64,000 nucleotides of DNA from CALBPI01 sp039027435 (GTDB lineage Bacteria; Pseudomonadota; Gammaproteobacteria; Steroidobacterales; Woeseiaceae): NCBI GenBank assembly GCA_039027435.1, contig JBCCKF010000009.1, positions 62,001 to 126,000 of the forward strand, written 5' to 3'. The position numbers and the translations under genes are program-made. The notes beneath the pieces are model-generated. The model was not told where the DNA came from and did no database searches. It worked only from the letters and a program-made list of their open reading frames with translations. Below, piece after piece: positions 1 to 8,313 of the stretch (positions are counted from its first letter, which is position 1; each line of letters starts with the position of its first letter).

Positions 1-1
1 A

Positions 2-676
2 GTGGCCTACTTTGTCCTGTGGCCGAGCGTGCAGCCGTTCCGCTATGTACACCCCAGACCGATGCTGCGTTGTCTTGATGACGCGCGTGCGGCAGCTAGT
101 GCGCTGAAAGATGCGATCGAAATGGATATGAAAGGGCAGGAACAGGCGGCAGTGTCGCCGGCGCTTGAGCCATGGAGCGAGCCCGATGACGGAGAAGCGG
201 ATCTACCGATCAAGCCGATCTCAAACATTCCTTCACGCGCCATAACGGCATTGATTGTCCTGTCGATTCTTGGGGTGGCGTGGCAACAGTACTACGTCAA
301 CCCGAACTCAGCTGGCCAGACTTTTTCTGACACACGAGTCTTGGCCGAATCGTTGACGCTGCAGTTCGTTGATCGTCCCGATGGTGTGGTGGAGGTTCGT
401 GAACCGGACGGGCGTGTCCGCGCTTTGGTGCAGTCAGGCGAGTTACCGTTCTTGCGTGTCACTGTGCGTGGGTTGGTGCAAGAGCGCGCAACGTTAGAAG
501 CGGATATGGCGCCGGGATTTGAGCTTCGTCGGTATGAAGACAGAACCAGTGAATTTGTCGACCTGTCCACAGGTCGTCGTATTGATTTGCGCGCGTTTGG
601 TGCGGATCCGGCCGGACAGTTTACATGGCTGTTTGATGTAGAGCCGGCGGCACCGAGTGTTGCTGACAGGCAATAG
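2..676 (+). CDS. puhBC: PuhB (C-terminal end)-PuhC fused photosynthetic complex assembly protein, 5' truncated
   Basis: The frame is open from the window edge. The first ~37 residues (YFVLWPSVQPFRY, then RPMLRCLDDARAAASAL) look like the C-terminus of PuhB, the PH-domain reaction-centre assembly factor. Without a stop codon the frame runs through a ~40-residue acidic linker into a PuhC-like protein: one membrane segment (AITALIVLSILGVAWQQYY, about residues 81-99) and then the periplasmic domain, including LTLQFVDRPDGVVEV and GFELRRYEDRTSEFVDLSTGR. PuhC is normally a separate ~150-200 aa protein needed for RC-LH1 assembly. Internal ATGs at 122 and 128 could give a separate PuhC, but puhB itself has no stop. 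The order puhB-puhC-acsF-puhE fits a puh operon. The fusion could also be a sequencing indel. Confidence 0.82.
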   Translation: MAYFVLWPSVQPFRYVHPRPMLRCLDDARAAASALKDAIEMDMKGQEQAAVSPALEPWSEPDDGEADLPIKPISNIPSRAITALIVLSILGVAWQQYYVNPNSAGQTFSDTRVLAESLTLQFVDRPDGVVEVREPDGRVRALVQSGELPFLRVTVRGLVQERATLEADMAPGFELRRYEDRTSEFVDLSTGRRIDLRAFGADPAGQFTWLFDVEPAAPSVADRQ

Positions 677-692
677 AAAGGAGGGCAGGACT

Positions 693-1760
693 ATGTCGGA
701 ATCCGCGAGAGACTTGTCTCGTGTCAACGATTCGACTCGAGAAGCACACAAAGAGACTGTCCTGGCGCCACGGTTCTACAAAACCGATACGGCTGCGATG
801 GATGCATTGGATTTCACGCCGATTAGGAAAGAGTGGGATGCGTTGCTTACCGAATTTGCGAGCGACACTAACAAGAACCATTTCAAACGCGATGAAAACT
901 TCAAGGACGAGATCAAGAGTCTTTCGCCCGAGCTCTATGACGAGTTCATCGGGTTCCTCGTGTCCTCAGTCACGTCGGAGTACTCCGGTTGTGCTCTGTA
1001 TGCAGATATCAAGAAGGCGGTGGACAACCCTGACGTGAAATCTGTGATGGCCTACATGGCCCGTGATGAAGCGCGCCATGCGAGCTTTATCAATCGCACT
1101 CTTGAGGACTACGGTCGGCCGGTGAACTTGAGTTTTCTGCGGCAAGAGAAGAAATACACATTCTTCAAGCCGAAATACATCTTCTATGCGACCTACCTGT
1201 CCGAGAAGATCGGCTATGCACGTTACATCAAGATTTTCCGCTTGATCGAGGCGCATCCGGAGCGTCGCTTCCACCCGATCTTTCGTTGGTTTGAACGTTG
1301 GTGTAACGATGAGTTTCGCCACGGCGAAGTGTTTGCACTAATCATGCGTGCAAACCCGCATTTGCTGCGTGGGCACAATCTGCTCTGGATCCGATTCTTC
1401 CTGCTCGCGGTGTTTGCCACGATGTATGTGCGTGATCATGCTCGTCCGGCAATGCACGATGCATTTGGCGTCACACCGACCGAGTACGACCGGGATGTTA
1501 TCGGTATTACGTCGGAGATCAGTAAGCAGATTTTCCCGTTTACACTCAATCTGGATGACGAACGTCTTTGGCGTGGATTCGAGCGCTTACGTGAGATCAG
1601 TGAGGCGAGTGAACGAGCCAAGGCGCGTGGAGGTGTCGTCGGCAAACTGACCGGCGCCTGGTGTGCGCTAAAGGGCGTTGCAACCTTCACGAGACTGTTC
1701 ATGCTACCGGTACGGCGGCATGAATTGCCCAAAGAGGTTCGTCTGGCGCCGAGCTGGTAG
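693..1760 (+). CDS. acsF: Mg-protoporphyrin IX monomethyl ester oxidative cyclase AcsF
   Basis: 355 aa, the usual length for AcsF. This O2-dependent diiron enzyme closes the isocyclic E ring of Mg-protoporphyrin IX monomethyl ester to give divinyl protochlorophyllide. Two ExxH iron-binding motifs are visible, EARH (126-129) and EFRH (207-210), with YDEF near 82-85 as a probable further ligand region. The chosen ATG has an excellent ribosome site (aaaggagg, 677-684) 16 bases after the puhC stop; an upstream in-frame start at 657 would overlap puhC and lacks a site. An oxygen-dependent cyclase points to pigment synthesis under air. No anaerobic BchE is in the window. Confidence 0.97.
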   Translation: MSESARDLSRVNDSTREAHKETVLAPRFYKTDTAAMDALDFTPIRKEWDALLTEFASDTNKNHFKRDENFKDEIKSLSPELYDEFIGFLVSSVTSEYSGCALYADIKKAVDNPDVKSVMAYMARDEARHASFINRTLEDYGRPVNLSFLRQEKKYTFFKPKYIFYATYLSEKIGYARYIKIFRLIEAHPERRFHPIFRWFERWCNDEFRHGEVFALIMRANPHLLRGHNLLWIRFFLLAVFATMYVRDHARPAMHDAFGVTPTEYDRDVIGITSEISKQIFPFTLNLDDERLWRGFERLREISEASERAKARGGVVGKLTGAWCALKGVATFTRLFMLPVRRHELPKEVRLAPSW

Positions 1761-1779
1761 GGCGATCGAGCGCTTGTCG

Positions 1780-2634
1780 ATGGTCTACTTCTGGCCAACC
1801 GTTTTCGCACTGGCGCTCTGGTGGTCCAGTACGGTCATTCTGCTTAAGCGAATCAAGATGCCGGATTCGCACCGCGGCGGTACACTGACGGCCGCGTGGA
1901 TGATTTTGCTGGTTGGTGTGGTGCTGTTCGGGTTCAGTCTGACGCTTGCTACGCCGCTCGGGGCCTGTATGGCATTCGCTGGTGCGTTGGCGATCTGGTG
2001 CTGGCATGAGGCGGTTTATCTGCTCGGATATCTTACCGGTCCCAGACCGCTTGCCTGCCCGCCCGATGCAAGCGGGTCAGAGCGATTTCGATATGGCATC
2101 GCCGCAAGCCTGTATCACGAACTTGCAGTGCTGCTGACCGTAGGCTTGCTCTGGTGGTGGTCTGCCGGTGCAGACAACGCGCTGGGTGCAAAAGTGCTGA
2201 CGGCGCTGTGGCTGCTGCGTTGGAGCACGAAGATCAATATCTTTTTCGGGGTCGCGAATTTGCACACAGAGTTCTGGCCTGAGCGACTTCGTTATCTTGA
2301 GTCCTACGTCGGTCAACAACCGAATCGCTCCGCAATGCTGGTGTCTGGTTTGTTGATCACGCTGCTTGCGGTGTGGGCAGTGGTTTCCGGAGGCGCGGCA
2401 GACGGTTTGGCTGCGCCGGGGTATTCGGCGACCGCAACCGCGTTGTTGCTGGCACTCATCATTCTGGGAGCACTTGAGCACGTGTTGCTTGCGCTGCGTG
2501 TCAAGGATGAGTGGTTGTGGTCTCTCGCTGTGGAACCGACCACCGAGGCGGCCCCGATTTCCGTACGGGCATCGCTTGCAACAGACGGCAAACTTCCGAA
2601 TATCAAGAATCAAAAGCCAACCGGCAAGACATGA
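1780..2634 (+). CDS. puhE: putative photosynthetic complex assembly protein 2, PuhE
   Basis: 284 aa, strongly hydrophobic with about seven predicted membrane segments (for example VFALALWWSSTVILL near the start). Characteristic stretches are AIWCWHEAVYLLGYLTGPR, LYHELAVL and STKINIFFGVANLHTEFWP, which I recognise from the DUF3623 / PuhE family found only in photosynthesis gene clusters. The biochemical role is unknown; it is thought to affect RC-LH1 assembly or pigment supply. The ATG at 1780 is preferred because it begins directly at the first membrane helix; TTG at 1774 is an alternative. The last codons overlap bchI by four bases (ATGA at 2631-2634), indicating translational coupling. Confidence 0.93.
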   Translation: MVYFWPTVFALALWWSSTVILLKRIKMPDSHRGGTLTAAWMILLVGVVLFGFSLTLATPLGACMAFAGALAIWCWHEAVYLLGYLTGPRPLACPPDASGSERFRYGIAASLYHELAVLLTVGLLWWWSAGADNALGAKVLTALWLLRWSTKINIFFGVANLHTEFWPERLRYLESYVGQQPNRSAMLVSGLLITLLAVWAVVSGGAADGLAAPGYSATATALLLALIILGALEHVLLALRVKDEWLWSLAVEPTTEAAPISVRASLATDGKLPNIKNQKPTGKT

Positions 2635-3641
2635 GTTCAAGTAAACCTCGTAAGCCATTTCCGTTCACTGCGATAGTCGGCCAGGACGAAATGAAACAGG
2701 CGATTCTGATCGCTGCGGTTGATCCCAGTGTCGGCGGCGTATTGGTGTTTGGCGATCGCGGGACGGGTAAGTCGACAGCAGTCCGTGCGCTTGCGGGTTT
2801 GCTTCCCAAGATGACCGTGATTGCAGACTCGCCTTATAACCTGGCGCCGGAGGCGACGACTGCGAAAAAGTCATCGCAAAAGGTCAAGCAGGTATCCGTA
2901 CCCGTGGTGGATATGCCGCTTGGCGCTACGGAAGATCGGGTTGTTGGAGCGCTGGATCTTGAGCGCGCTCTCGCCCATGGAGAAAAAGCTTTTGAGCCAG
3001 GGTTATTGGCGAAAGCAAATCGCGGTTTTCTCTACATTGATGAAGTGAATTTGCTGGAAGACCATCTGGTCGACTTGCTGCTCGATGTTGCCGCTTCCGG
3101 TGAGAATCTGGTCGAGCGTGAAGGATTGAGCGTGCGCCACCCGGCCAGATTTGTTCTGGTTGGCAGCGGTAATCCTGAGGAGGGCGAGCTGCGACCACAG
3201 TTGCTGGATCGGTTCGGCGTCAGCGTCGATGTGCGAACGCCGCGCGAGATGAAAGATCGTATCGAAATCATTCGACGACGCGATGACTACGAAAGAGACC
3301 CAGCCGCGTTCTGCCGACGCTGGGCACGACGTGAGGGCGCTGTGCGGCGAAAGATCGCGAAAGCCCGTGAGCTGTTGGGTGAAATGCAGGTCCCGGAAAG
3401 CGTGCTCGAGATTGCGGCGACGCTATGCGTCGGACTTGGTACCGATGGCTTGCGCGGTGAGCTGACCTTGGTGCGAGCGGCTCGCGCCAGTGCTGCGCTC
3501 GCAGGCAGGAGCGAGGTGACGCCTGACGATGTGCGCGACGTCGCGCAGCTGGCGCTTCGCCACCGACTGCGAAGGGATCCGCTCGACGATACCGATGCGA
3601 GCGTGCGCGTCGCACGCGCACTGGAAACCCTGGATGCCTGA
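2631..3641 (+). CDS. bchI: magnesium chelatase ATPase subunit I, BchI
   Basis: 336 aa AAA+ ATPase that, with BchD and BchH, inserts Mg2+ into protoporphyrin IX. Walker A is GDRGTGKS (41-48) and Walker B is FLYIDEVNLL (133-142); the N-terminal PFTAIVGQDEMKQAI is typical of the Mg chelatase I family, and GSGNPEEGELRPQLLDRFG carries the sensor-1/arginine-finger region. Start ATG overlaps the puhE stop by four bases. The stop overlaps the bchD start by one base (TGATG at 3639-3643), so I and D are probably made in fixed proportion. bchH is not in the window. Confidence 0.98.
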   Translation: MSSSKPRKPFPFTAIVGQDEMKQAILIAAVDPSVGGVLVFGDRGTGKSTAVRALAGLLPKMTVIADSPYNLAPEATTAKKSSQKVKQVSVPVVDMPLGATEDRVVGALDLERALAHGEKAFEPGLLAKANRGFLYIDEVNLLEDHLVDLLLDVAASGENLVEREGLSVRHPARFVLVGSGNPEEGELRPQLLDRFGVSVDVRTPREMKDRIEIIRRRDDYERDPAAFCRRWARREGAVRRKIAKARELLGEMQVPESVLEIAATLCVGLGTDGLRGELTLVRAARASAALAGRSEVTPDDVRDVAQLALRHRLRRDPLDDTDASVRVARALETLDA

Positions 3642-5389
3642 TGTCGGGACTTCGTGCGACTACTGCCGAGTATGCTGCACTGGCGCTGTCCGTCGTCGCA
3701 GCAGCGGGTCCTGACCTCAATGGTGTCTGGCTGCGATCCCAGGCTGGACCGGCGCGTCAGCGTTGGCTGGAAATACTGCGCGAGATGGCGGGGTCGCAGC
3801 CCTGGCAGAGAGTTCCCGCTAGCGCGGACGAAGATCGCTTGCTCGGCGGGCTCGATTTAGGGGCTACGCTGAATTCGGGGCGGCCCGTCCTGATGAAAGG
3901 GCTGCTGGCCGAATCCAACGGTGGTTTCCTCGAGCTTCGGATGGCAGAGCGACAAAGCGCGGCGGCGATATCTGCCATATGCGCAACGCTCGATTCAGAG
4001 TCGCTCCGACTGGAGCGAGACGGATTCAGTCGCGAGTTCACGGTGCGTTGTTGTGTGGTTGCCTGCGACGAGGCCAGAGGCGATGACGACCCATTGGACT
4101 CCCGCTTGGCGGATCGTCTTGGCTTGGTGGTGAGTCTCGACACATTATCTGCTCGCGCCATCGGTTCGGCCTTGTTGCCGGTTTCAGCCGATGAGGCAAC
4201 GTCGCTGTGGCAGAAAGTCGCTGTCGACGAGACCGCGATTGCGGAGTGGCAGCGAATCGCAGAAGCGCTGGCGATTCGTTCGCCGCGGGCAGTGCTCTCG
4301 GCGATGACGGTGGCAAGAGTACTCGCCGCGCTACATGGCAGACATTCGCTGAATGATCAGGACGTCCTCGACGCGGCTGCATTGTGTTTGATCGCACGAG
4401 TCCCCGGTGCGCTGGAGCAACTGCAATCACCACCGCAGGAAGCCGAGTCGCCACCAGAGGCCGAGAACGTTCCGCCCGAAGAGACAGCATCTGACGGCGA
4501 AGATACCGGCGCAGACTCAGGTGGTCGTCGTCCGGATGAAGTAGCGGCGGCCACGGCGGCAGTACTGCCGGATCAGCTTTTGGCCGGCCTCGTCTCCGAG
4601 CAGTCACGCGCGGCAAGGCAGAAAGCGGGGGGCAACGCGTCGGCGAGTATGGAAGGCGGCGCTCGAGGCAAGCCCATGCCCTCACGCAGTGGTATGCCAA
4701 CAGGTGGTAAACGACTCGATGTACTGGCGACACTCAAAACGGCTGCGCCTTGGCAGCGTGTGCGAGGTGGGGAGCCGGGGCGGCTGCGGATCGTGAAATC
4801 CGATCTTCGTATTCGCAAGTTCACCGAACAGACCCGCACCACCACGATTTTCGTCGTGGATGCCTCCGGGTCGGCAGCCGTGCAAAGACTCGGGGAAACC
4901 AAGGGCGCAATCGAGCTATTGCTTGCTGAGTGTTACGTACGACGCGATCAGGTCGCGCTGGTCGCGTTTCGCGGGGCACAGGCGGAGCTGTTGTTGCCGG
5001 CGACCCGTTCGCTAGTGCGTGCGAAGCGGGCTCTTTCGGCTTTGCCCGGTGGCGGTGGTACGCCGCTCGCATCGGGTTTGCGGCTCGCGACACAGGTTGC
5101 GGATGGCGCGCTGAAGCGTGGGGAGACACCTGTGCTGGTGTTGTTGAGCGATGGCCGGGGGAATATCACGCTCGACGGTGAGCCTGACCCTGCACTGGCT
5201 ACCGAGCAGGCATTGGCCGTCGCCACAGAGATTGCGGCGAGAGGATATACGGCGCTATCCATCGATACGGGCAGGCGCGCTTCGGCACGCGGTCGCAAGC
5301 TTGCGGATGCCATGGGTGCGCGGTATCTCGCGCTGCCGTTCGCAGACGCAACGCAAGTGACCGACGCGGTGCGCGAGGTGGCGGCGTGA
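3641..5389 (+). CDS. bchD: magnesium chelatase subunit D, BchD
   Basis: 582 aa. The N-terminal ~260 residues are AAA+-like but lack a recognisable Walker A, as usual for BchD. A Pro/Glu/Asp-rich linker follows (about 262-295), then a von Willebrand A domain with the MIDAS motif DASGS (407-411) and conserved GGGGTPLASGL and LLSDGRGN. BchD forms the ATPase complex with BchI that drives Mg insertion by BchH. Overlaps bchI by one base and bchO by four (GTGA). Confidence 0.97.
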   Translation: MSGLRATTAEYAALALSVVAAAGPDLNGVWLRSQAGPARQRWLEILREMAGSQPWQRVPASADEDRLLGGLDLGATLNSGRPVLMKGLLAESNGGFLELRMAERQSAAAISAICATLDSESLRLERDGFSREFTVRCCVVACDEARGDDDPLDSRLADRLGLVVSLDTLSARAIGSALLPVSADEATSLWQKVAVDETAIAEWQRIAEALAIRSPRAVLSAMTVARVLAALHGRHSLNDQDVLDAAALCLIARVPGALEQLQSPPQEAESPPEAENVPPEETASDGEDTGADSGGRRPDEVAAATAAVLPDQLLAGLVSEQSRAARQKAGGNASASMEGGARGKPMPSRSGMPTGGKRLDVLATLKTAAPWQRVRGGEPGRLRIVKSDLRIRKFTEQTRTTTIFVVDASGSAAVQRLGETKGAIELLLAECYVRRDQVALVAFRGAQAELLLPATRSLVRAKRALSALPGGGGTPLASGLRLATQVADGALKRGETPVLVLLSDGRGNITLDGEPDPALATEQALAVATEIAARGYTALSIDTGRRASARGRKLADAMGARYLALPFADATQVTDAVREVAA

Positions 5390-6225
5390 TCGATACGCAG
5401 GTTCAAGCGGCAGGTCTGAACTGGCATGTTCGTCAGGATGGCGATGGGCCTGATCTCGTTTGCATTCATGGTGCGGGCGCGTCGCTAGAGAGCTGGGACG
5501 CGCTGGTGCCGTTACTGGAAGCGGAGTTCCGATTAACGCGCATGGACTTGCCCGGCCACGCAGACACCGAAGCATTCAGGCCTGGTCTGTATTCGCTACG
5601 TCGCACAGCGCAAGCCGTAGCCGAGCTTTGCCGCACGCTGGAGCTCGAGTCGCCGCTGGTGCTGGGTCATTCCGCAGGTGGTGCCATCGGGTTGAAATGG
5701 TCACTGGATGGCCACGCCCCGATGCCCGGACGCATTCTTGCGATCAATCCTGCGTTACTGCCATTCAGCGGCGTCGCCGGTCTGATGTTTCCCGCCATGG
5801 CGAGGTTCGCTGCAATGTTGCCTCTGCTCGACGGCATGATCGCTCGACGCGCTGAACGCACTACCGAAGTTCAACGTCTGCTCGAGGGTACGGGCTCGCA
5901 GTTGCAAGGCCCGGACGTCGCGCGTTATCAGGCGCTAATGGCGCGGCGCTCCCACGTGCGCGCTGTGATCGAAATGATGGCGGGGTGGCGTCTGGATGGG
6001 CTGATCGAAGAATGGCATCAAACCGACGGATCGCTGTCGGTGATACTCGGTGGCCGCGATCGTGCAGTACCGCCTAGAAAGACCGCCGCCGCGCTACGCG
6101 ATGTGGCGGATGTGGCGTTGATTGAGGATGTTGGTCATCTCGCGCATGAAGAGCGACCGCATCTGGTTGCCGATTGGTTGCGGACACAAACAGGATTGAA
6201 CGATGAGCAGTGTTCTTATGGCTGA
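5386..6225 (+). CDS. bchO: BchO, alpha/beta-hydrolase associated with Mg chelatase genes
   Basis: 279 aa alpha/beta hydrolase of the BchO family, always linked to bchI-bchD in purple bacteria. Visible: CIHGAGASLESW (oxyanion region), nucleophile elbow GHSAGG with Ser96, and a C-terminal DVGHLAHEERP that supplies the catalytic His. Its substrate is not established; a role in bacteriochlorophyll synthesis (Mg chelation) is inferred in the literature from linkage. GTG start inside the bchD stop (GTGA). The 3' end overlaps crtB by 23 bases. Confidence 0.93.
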   Translation: MIDTQVQAAGLNWHVRQDGDGPDLVCIHGAGASLESWDALVPLLEAEFRLTRMDLPGHADTEAFRPGLYSLRRTAQAVAELCRTLELESPLVLGHSAGGAIGLKWSLDGHAPMPGRILAINPALLPFSGVAGLMFPAMARFAAMLPLLDGMIARRAERTTEVQRLLEGTGSQLQGPDVARYQALMARRSHVRAVIEMMAGWRLDGLIEEWHQTDGSLSVILGGRDRAVPPRKTAAALRDVADVALIEDVGHLAHEERPHLVADWLRTQTGLNDEQCSYG

Positions 6226-7219
6226 TGGCATGGGCGCTGGTTACGAGTGGCTGGACGACAAGCAGTCCGATCTCGCCGTGTGCCGGGAAATGCTGCGTGT
6301 GGGGTCGCATTCTTTCTATGCGGCCTCGCTGCTGCTGCCGCAGGACATGCGAGAGCCCGCGTGTGCGCTGTATGCGTTTTGCAGACTGGCCGACGATCTG
6401 GTCGATGACGGCGCCGACGATGTTGATGCCGTGTCAGAGCTGACGCGTCGATTAAATCTCATTTATTCTGGCAAGCCACACGATCACGCGGCAGACCGGG
6501 CAATGGTGCATATCGCTGAACGCTACGGCATGCCCAAGGCGTTGCCTGCTGCGTTGATCGACGGGTTTCGCTGGGATGTTGACGGCAGGCGTTATGAAAC
6601 GCTCGATGATCTGCACGGATACGCGGCAAGAGTTGCCGGTAGTGTCGGTGCGATGATGGCGGTGCTGATGGGCGTGCGGGAAGCGCCTGTACTCGCGCGC
6701 GCATGCGATCTCGGATCCGCAATGCAACTGACCAACATCGCACGCGACGTTGGCGAGGATGCGCAACGCGGCAGGCTGTATCTTCCTCGGGACTGGCTGC
6801 GAGAAGCCGGTATCGACCCTGATCGGTGGCTGCAGCAACCTGAGTTCAGCGAGGCTCTTGGCGGCGTTGTCGCACGACTCCTTACCGTTGCTGACGAGTT
6901 GTATCTGCGGGCGCGCTCGGGCATCGCGCAGCTGCCTCTGGGGTGCAGACCCGGGATTTACGCAGCGATGCGAATCTATCGCGAGATTGGTGTGGTTCTG
7001 CGCCACGATGGTCTCAACTCGGTCGATCGCAGAACCATTGTGCCGAAACACAGGAAGTCCTTTTTGCTGGGTCATGCGATGCTCTCCAGCGTCAAGGGCC
7101 AGACCCTCGATCGTTCACCTGCGCTGACCGCCAATCAGTTCCTTGTTGATGCGGTTGCCGATGCGCCGGAGCCGCGCCCGGAATACAGCTATTGGTTTCG
7201 CGCGGAGAGTGAGCGCTAG
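6203..7219 (+). CDS. crtB: 15-cis-phytoene synthase CrtB
   Basis: 338 aa squalene/phytoene synthase family enzyme; condenses two geranylgeranyl-PP to phytoene, the first committed carotenoid step. The two aspartate-rich Mg-PP sites are DDLVDD (64-69) and DVGED (182-186); SFYAASLLLP and ALYAFCRLADD are family signatures. ATG at 6203 lies 23 bases inside bchO after an aggat site; ATG at 6218 is a possible shorter start. crtB is normally beside crtI, but here it is the last gene of the bchIDO operon and no crtI is present. It converges on crtC, with the two coding ends overlapping by about four bases. Confidence 0.96.
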   Translation: MSSVLMADGMGAGYEWLDDKQSDLAVCREMLRVGSHSFYAASLLLPQDMREPACALYAFCRLADDLVDDGADDVDAVSELTRRLNLIYSGKPHDHAADRAMVHIAERYGMPKALPAALIDGFRWDVDGRRYETLDDLHGYAARVAGSVGAMMAVLMGVREAPVLARACDLGSAMQLTNIARDVGEDAQRGRLYLPRDWLREAGIDPDRWLQQPEFSEALGGVVARLLTVADELYLRARSGIAQLPLGCRPGIYAAMRIYREIGVVLRHDGLNSVDRRTIVPKHRKSFLLGHAMLSSVKGQTLDRSPALTANQFLVDAVADAPEPRPEYSYWFRAESER

Positions 7220-8205
7220 GCGAGTCGTGGCATCCGAAACGGCAGTAGCGTCTGCACCCAGCGTGAAGCAAATCGATCCAGATCCAGGCTCTCGTGCATC
7301 ACGCAGTAAGGCTTAGCGTGATCACCGGCGGTCAACAGCGATCGGACATAGAACGGCGTGTCCTCCAGCGTTCTGGTGTTCAGTATCCGATCAGTTGAGC
7401 GCAGCTGACGGGGTACACGCCAAAACCCGGGCGCGATGGCCACACTGCTCGGCGTTGGCACCTTGATCATGCCGTCCGGTGTCAGCGCCAGAGTGAGGTC
7501 CGACTCGAGTCCCGAGCGCTCTCGCGAGTGGTAGGTGATTGCTGGCGTACTGCCATCGGTCGGTGATGATTCGCGTCGTGTCCAGTCCCACCCCTCGAAA
7601 CCCTGCTCGAGAGGTTCGCGGCCGAAGTTGGTGTCGATATATCCACTGCCGGTGAATGATAGCTGCGGGTGCGTGAGTTGGACGCGCGCTGTGGCGACCG
7701 GCGCATAGGGCCACCAGTGGTGAAGCCCATTGCTGTGAAGCCCAAATGGTTTTGCTGTCTTGATTTGCGGCGTGAGCTCGATCCTGCCTTCCCAAAGCAG
7801 GGGCAGTGGATTGCAGCGTTCACGAATGTTGATGACCAGTTTGTCCCCGTCGAATTGCATGTCGCTGGGTCCTACCCGAACGCCATGGGCGAGACGTTCC
7901 AAACGGCCGCTGCCTCTTTCGGTCATCGCCCAACGTTTGCTTCCGGGTGCATAGAGAATGGCGTTGATTGCGCAATGCTGCTCCGGGTCAGCAGGACCGC
8001 GCCTTCGAGCAGAGGCGTAGTACGGTGAGAACACGCTGCCGATGAATCCAATGATGACGACGCAGTATTGGTGATCGTCACTCACGATGTCGCAGTACCA
8101 CCACCGATATCCGTCTACCGGGACCTGCGAGTCAAAGTAGTGCGGGATCGGTGATTCAACCAAATTCGACAATGATTCGACTTTCGTGTCGAGATGGGTT
8201 TCCAA
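7216..8205 (-). CDS. crtC: hydroxyneurosporene synthase / carotenoid 1,2-hydratase CrtC
   Basis: 329 aa. CrtC adds water across the C1-C2 double bond of acyclic carotenoids (neurosporene, lycopene) on the way to methoxylated products such as spheroidene or spirilloxanthin. Recognised by DGYRWWYCDIVSDD near the start, GFIGSVFSPYY, HWWPYAP, GSGYIDTNFGREPLE and the C-terminal YCVMHESLDLDRFASRW. Transcribed alone, divergent from crtE across a gap with a TGT-N12-ACA palindrome. With crtF nearby the cell should make 1-methoxy carotenoids. Confidence 0.95.
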   Translation of the reverse strand: METHLDTKVESLSNLVESPIPHYFDSQVPVDGYRWWYCDIVSDDHQYCVVIIGFIGSVFSPYYASARRRGPADPEQHCAINAILYAPGSKRWAMTERGSGRLERLAHGVRVGPSDMQFDGDKLVINIRERCNPLPLLWEGRIELTPQIKTAKPFGLHSNGLHHWWPYAPVATARVQLTHPQLSFTGSGYIDTNFGREPLEQGFEGWDWTRRESSPTDGSTPAITYHSRERSGLESDLTLALTPDGMIKVPTPSSVAIAPGFWRVPRQLRSTDRILNTRTLEDTPFYVRSLLTAGDHAKPYCVMHESLDLDRFASRWVQTLLPFRMPRLA

Positions 8206-8238
8206 ACGTACAACTCCGATTGACGCATTTTGGGAAAA

Positions 8239-8256
8239 TGTCTATTCTAATTGACA
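8239..8256. promoter_or_regulatory. TGT-N12-ACA palindrome, PpsR/CrtJ-type operator between crtC and crtE
   Basis: The 18-base site tgtctattctaattgaca matches the TGT-N12-ACA consensus bound by PpsR/CrtJ, the redox/light repressor of purple-bacterial pigment genes. It lies 34 bases from the crtC start and 58 from the crtE start, so one dimer could control both. TTGACA within it (8251-8256) could serve as a -35 element. No ppsR gene is in the window, so the regulator is inferred. Confidence 0.7.
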
Positions 8257-8272
8257 CTATTTTTGACAAGCT

Positions 8273-8288
8273 GACAAGACATCTTGTC
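8273..8288. promoter_or_regulatory. perfect inverted repeat upstream of crtE
   Basis: GACAAG-acat-CTTGTC is a perfect 6+4+6 palindrome, 17 bases right of the TGT-N12-ACA site and 25 bases before the crtE start. It may be a second operator or the initial part of the crtE leader. Its spacing does not match TGT-N12-ACA, so I do not assign it to PpsR. Confidence 0.4.
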
Positions 8289-8313
8289 GTGTTTGTTGTC
8301 GGAGGGGGCTTGA

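Noticed and set aside
4038..4733. 231-codon leftward Arg/Pro-rich frame
   Set aside because: Antisense to bchD; composition typical of a GC-rich shadow frame.
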